A stretch of DNA of 64,000 bases, taken from contig VZQC01000350.1 in the NCBI GenBank assembly GCA_009823505.1, positions 555,018 through 619,017 of the forward strand, given 5' to 3'. Below are positions 61,431 through 64,000 of this stretch, piece after piece. The DNA comes from Rhizomys pruinosus (taxonomy: Eukaryota; Chordata; Mammalia; Rodentia; Spalacidae). Within the stretch, counting starts at the first letter, position 1. Each line of letters begins with the position of its first letter. The translations under genes were made by a program, and so were the position numbers. Under the pieces are notes generated by a model, which had not been told where the DNA came from, did not search any database, and saw only the letters and a list, made by a program, of their open reading frames with translations.

Positions 61431-61840
61431 GGGGGCTCCCCGTGTGATTAGCATAATGAAATGAGAGAAAAATATTGACATTTGGTGTGTGTGCAGCCTG
61501 CTAGTGGTAGGAAAGAGGGATCTGCAATGCTAATCGAAATGTAATTGATGTAAAACTGCAGTTCTTGCAAAGAAGTGGGAAGATGATGGCCTTGCTTGTA
61601 AAATAGATAAGACTTGAGGGATCGGTCAGCATCCCAGACATCAATCCCAGACCATTCTGGGTGCCAGGCACTAATAAGCCAGTGATGGTTTTGTTCACAC
61701 AGGCACCGCCCATATTTACTGTATTCTCCAGACCAGCTTGGCTGGTGATGAGTGAATCAATATTCGAGTTCCATTATTTCATCTCTCAGGAGTGTCTGTG
61801 GCCCAACTTGACCTGCCGTTATAGATGTGATAAACAGGGT
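61430..61840. promoter_or_regulatory. Isolated candidate element about 31 kb upstream
   Basis: Includes cgtgtgattagcataatgaaa, gcaatgctaatcgaaatg, gtaattgatgtaaaac, gcactaataagcc, gaatcaatattcgag, ccattatttcatc and gttatagatgtgataaac. It is unique sequence flanked by GC-richer DNA. Confidence 0.4.
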
Positions 61841-61844
61841 GGGG

Positions 61845-62755
61845 CCGCCCACCAGTCTCCAGCAGGTGCTGGGATGCTCAGTCAGAAGAGCTGGGATTCT
61901 GAGATGCCAGTGCTTCTCCTGTGGGCACCATCCCTGCTGCTCTGACTGTGCCCTTCCAGGCCCAGCCACGGAGCCACGCAACTGCAGCATAGGCTCCTGG
62001 GCATTGCATGGCTACCCTCCAAGAGTGCCCAGCAGCCCTGGGCTAGGTGGACATGGAAGAAACATGGTATTGATGTTAAGTTGTGCTTCCAAATGAGTGA
62101 GATGGTTAAGTAGTGGGGCAGGGGGGCAGTGACAGCAACTACACTGAGGGTCCCAGGCAACTGCCCCTCATCCTGGCCACACCCTTCCCTCTCTGCTCTC
62201 AACCCTAGCAGGCTGAGTCCTAGAGGCTCCTCAGGAGCTGATTTCTGACCAGCTCCTGATTCCAGGGTGCAGCAAGAAGATCACAGGATGAAAGGTGAAC
62301 CTAGACTTGACAGGTGTCACTCCCCTCTTGGGGACCTGTGACCCTCCAGTTGCCTCTGGTGGACTTACCTGTAGTCCTGTCTGCTTTGAGGATGGTAGTG
62401 GCTCCGGATGCAACACATTCCTGTCATTTCTCTGGTCTGCTGTCACCTGAGTAGCCACGTACCTGATCTGCTTAATTGGAATGCTGTATTCTGGGTTATT
62501 CTGTTACACAATCTGAGCTGAGACGAGCCTTAGAGCAGAGACTCTGGGGAACCACAGGTCACAAGGCTGTTTCTCGGGTTACAAGTCTGATCCTAGAAGT
62601 CTTTCAGAGCCTAAAGCATAACTGTGTGGAGAGGGGAAGAAATGTATTACCACAACACACATGCCTGGGAAGGAGTAGTAACAATGTCTCCCAAATGTAG
62701 AAAGTGATAGATCTCAGGAGGATTGGGAGGTTAAAGGGTGAGATCTCTACAGAAA
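61845..62755. other. Unique stretch, nothing recognised
   Basis: Single-copy DNA up to the purine array. No gene recognised. Confidence 0.4.
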
Positions 62756-62769
62756 CCTTGTGCTAATGA

Positions 62770-63037
62770 AAGAGAAAAAAGGGAAGGAAAGAAAGGAAAA
62801 AAGGAAGGAAGGGAGGGAGGGAGGAAGGGAGGAAGAAGGAAGGAAGAAGGAAGGGAAGAAAGAAAGAAGGAAGGGAAAAAGGAAAGGAGAGAGGGAGGGA
62901 AGAAGGAAGGGAGGAAGGGAAGAAGGAAGGAAGGAAGGAAAGAAGGAAGGGAGGGAGGAAGGGAGGAAGGAAGGAAGAAGGAAGGAAGAGAGGGAGGGAG
63001 GAAGGAAGGAAGAAAGGAAGGGAGGAAGGAAGGGATC
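62770..63037. repeat. (GGAA/GGGA/GAAA)n polypurine array
   Basis: About 270 bp with no pyrimidine on the plus strand over almost its full length. It opens meaningless frames in all purine-only readings. Confidence 0.95.
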
Positions 63038-63042
63038 AAGGA

Positions 63043-63114
63043 AGCCGCAGGACCAGCCAACCCCGTGAGGGCTGCCGCTGCGGGACCAGCCAACCCCGTG
63101 AGGGCTGCTATGTC
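63043..63114. repeat. Two-copy GC-rich tandem repeat
   Basis: 'gggaccagccaaccccgtga' and 'gggctgc' are present twice (unit about 34 bp) at the edge of the purine array. Confidence 0.85.
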
Positions 63115-63149
63115 CCAGGGAAATCACTGAAAACAAAGATGGTTCCTTC

Positions 63150-63303
63150 TCATTCATTCACTTTTTGTCTTTTTGAGGGTCTCCCTGCAGCGCCAGCTGT
63201 CCTGGAACTTGCTATGTAGACCAGGCTGGCCTTGAACTCATGGAAATCTGCCTGCCTCAGCCTCCTGAGTGCTGGGATTAAAGGTGTGTGCCATCACACC
63301 TGG
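63150..63303 (-). mobile_element. B1 SINE, antisense
   Basis: 'ttttgagggtctccctgcag' to 'tgtgccatcacacctgg'. Confidence 0.88.
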
Positions 63304-64000
63304 AGGACTCCTGGGTTTTAATCCATAGACCACTTGATGACCTCTGAAATCTAGACTAAGAGTCCAGCTACAGAAGACCCAGGCATCCCATGAACTACTG
63401 GGTCAAAGTCTTCACTGCCCTTCCCCCCACCTCACTGTCTCATGGGAACCAGGATTAAGTGACTTGGTTTCTCTCTGCCCACAGATGTCTTCCCACTCTG
63501 AGCATAATTCCTTCAACGTCCTTGATGGTCAAGGTTAAGTATGTTCAAGGCCGTACTGGGTTCTACAATCAGCCTTCTGGAGTCAAAAGCCTAGCTCTAG
63601 CTCCAAAGCTCCTCAGCCATGTTTGCCTACAGAGGGTGTGAATATGTGCAGGGTGGTCTCTCCCAGCAGAACACCACTTTTAATATTTTAGGGAAATTAT
63701 AGAATAATATATTTTCTTACAGGAGACAGTTTCCTGGCCCCAAACAAACCATTAGTCAGTTGTGGTGTGGGCAGCCTTCTTCACTAATACAGTCACGTGT
63801 ACACATCTTGTTGGCTTTGCCAAAGTTCTGAATTGGGTCACAGAGACACTTTCTTGGGGCAGCTGAAGTGGGAGACAGACAACCTGCATCCCAGCTGTTC
63901 TTCCCAGAAGGACCCCTTCATCATGACCCCAGCATCACAGAACAAAAATACTCCTGTATTAGAACCTCTAGTCAGGGGCCTGGGAACCAGCACCTACATG
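63304..64000. other. Unique stretch to the window end
   Basis: No gene or repeat recognised. 63680-63720 is AT-rich. Confidence 0.35.

Noticed and set aside
62731..63157. Frames encoding Arg/Glu/Lys/Gly-rich or Pro/Ser/Leu/Phe-rich peptides
   Set aside because: Translations of the purine array only.

Overview
This window is vertebrate nuclear DNA from a rodent. The evidence is dense B1 and B2 SINEs in both orientations, ID and B3/B4-type SINEs, rodent microsatellites, old L1 fragments, and one spliced vertebrate homeobox gene. The B2 family, with its 'gacagtacattcatacacata' type 3' end, and the B1 with 'agctggggctaca' in place of the usual mouse/hamster right part, suggest a muroid lineage other than mouse, rat or Chinese hamster. 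I cannot name the species.

The only protein-coding gene I can support is MNX1 (HB9/HLXB9), on the minus strand from 30772 down to 26559. It has three exons with clean GT-AG junctions (30082-30772, 27434-27594, 26559-26921) and an intact predicted protein of 404 residues. The homeodomain spans residues 241-300 and is split by intron 2. A GC-rich, CpG-rich promoter lies at about 29900-31400. It carries three CCAAT-box sites, one inside a perfect 20-bp palindrome about 105 bp upstream of the ATG.

Layout. 1-6.7 kb: SINE-rich DNA with an imperfect ~1-kb duplication next to an N, probably an assembly artefact. 6.7-15.7 kb: SINEs, a hAT-like element with nested B1s, microsatellites and a few AT-rich unique blocks. 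15.7-17.35 kb: a 24-copy 68-bp minisatellite. 17.4-23.5 kb: SINEs plus an isolated CpG island at 20.8-21.4 kb joined to an AT-rich block. 23.5-32.4 kb: almost SINE-free, holding MNX1 and several enhancer-like blocks. 32.4-35 kb: SINEs. 35-40.45 kb: SINE-free, with a cluster of TAAT-rich enhancer-like blocks 6-9.5 kb upstream of the MNX1 start, the distance at which motor-neuron control elements are known for mouse Hb9. 40.5-42.1 kb: SINEs and a probable chimeric gap fill. 42.1-44 kb: GC-rich unique DNA. 44.9-48.1 kb: a minus-strand L1 broken up by SINEs. 48.8-62 kb: SINEs and L1 pieces separating four isolated AT-rich candidate elements. 62.7-63.1 kb: a GGAA-type purine array and a small GC-rich tandem repeat.

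There is no operon-like gene set. The biology is one developmental transcription factor and its probable cis-regulatory landscape. Conservation of the enhancer-like blocks is inferred from composition and motifs only, since no alignment could be run. The most unusual observations are three single-N junctions with signs of misjoining, a B1-B1 composite moved as one unit, the promoter palindrome, and a candidate motor-neuron enhancer with E-boxes next to homeodomain sites at 37.6-37.9 kb.
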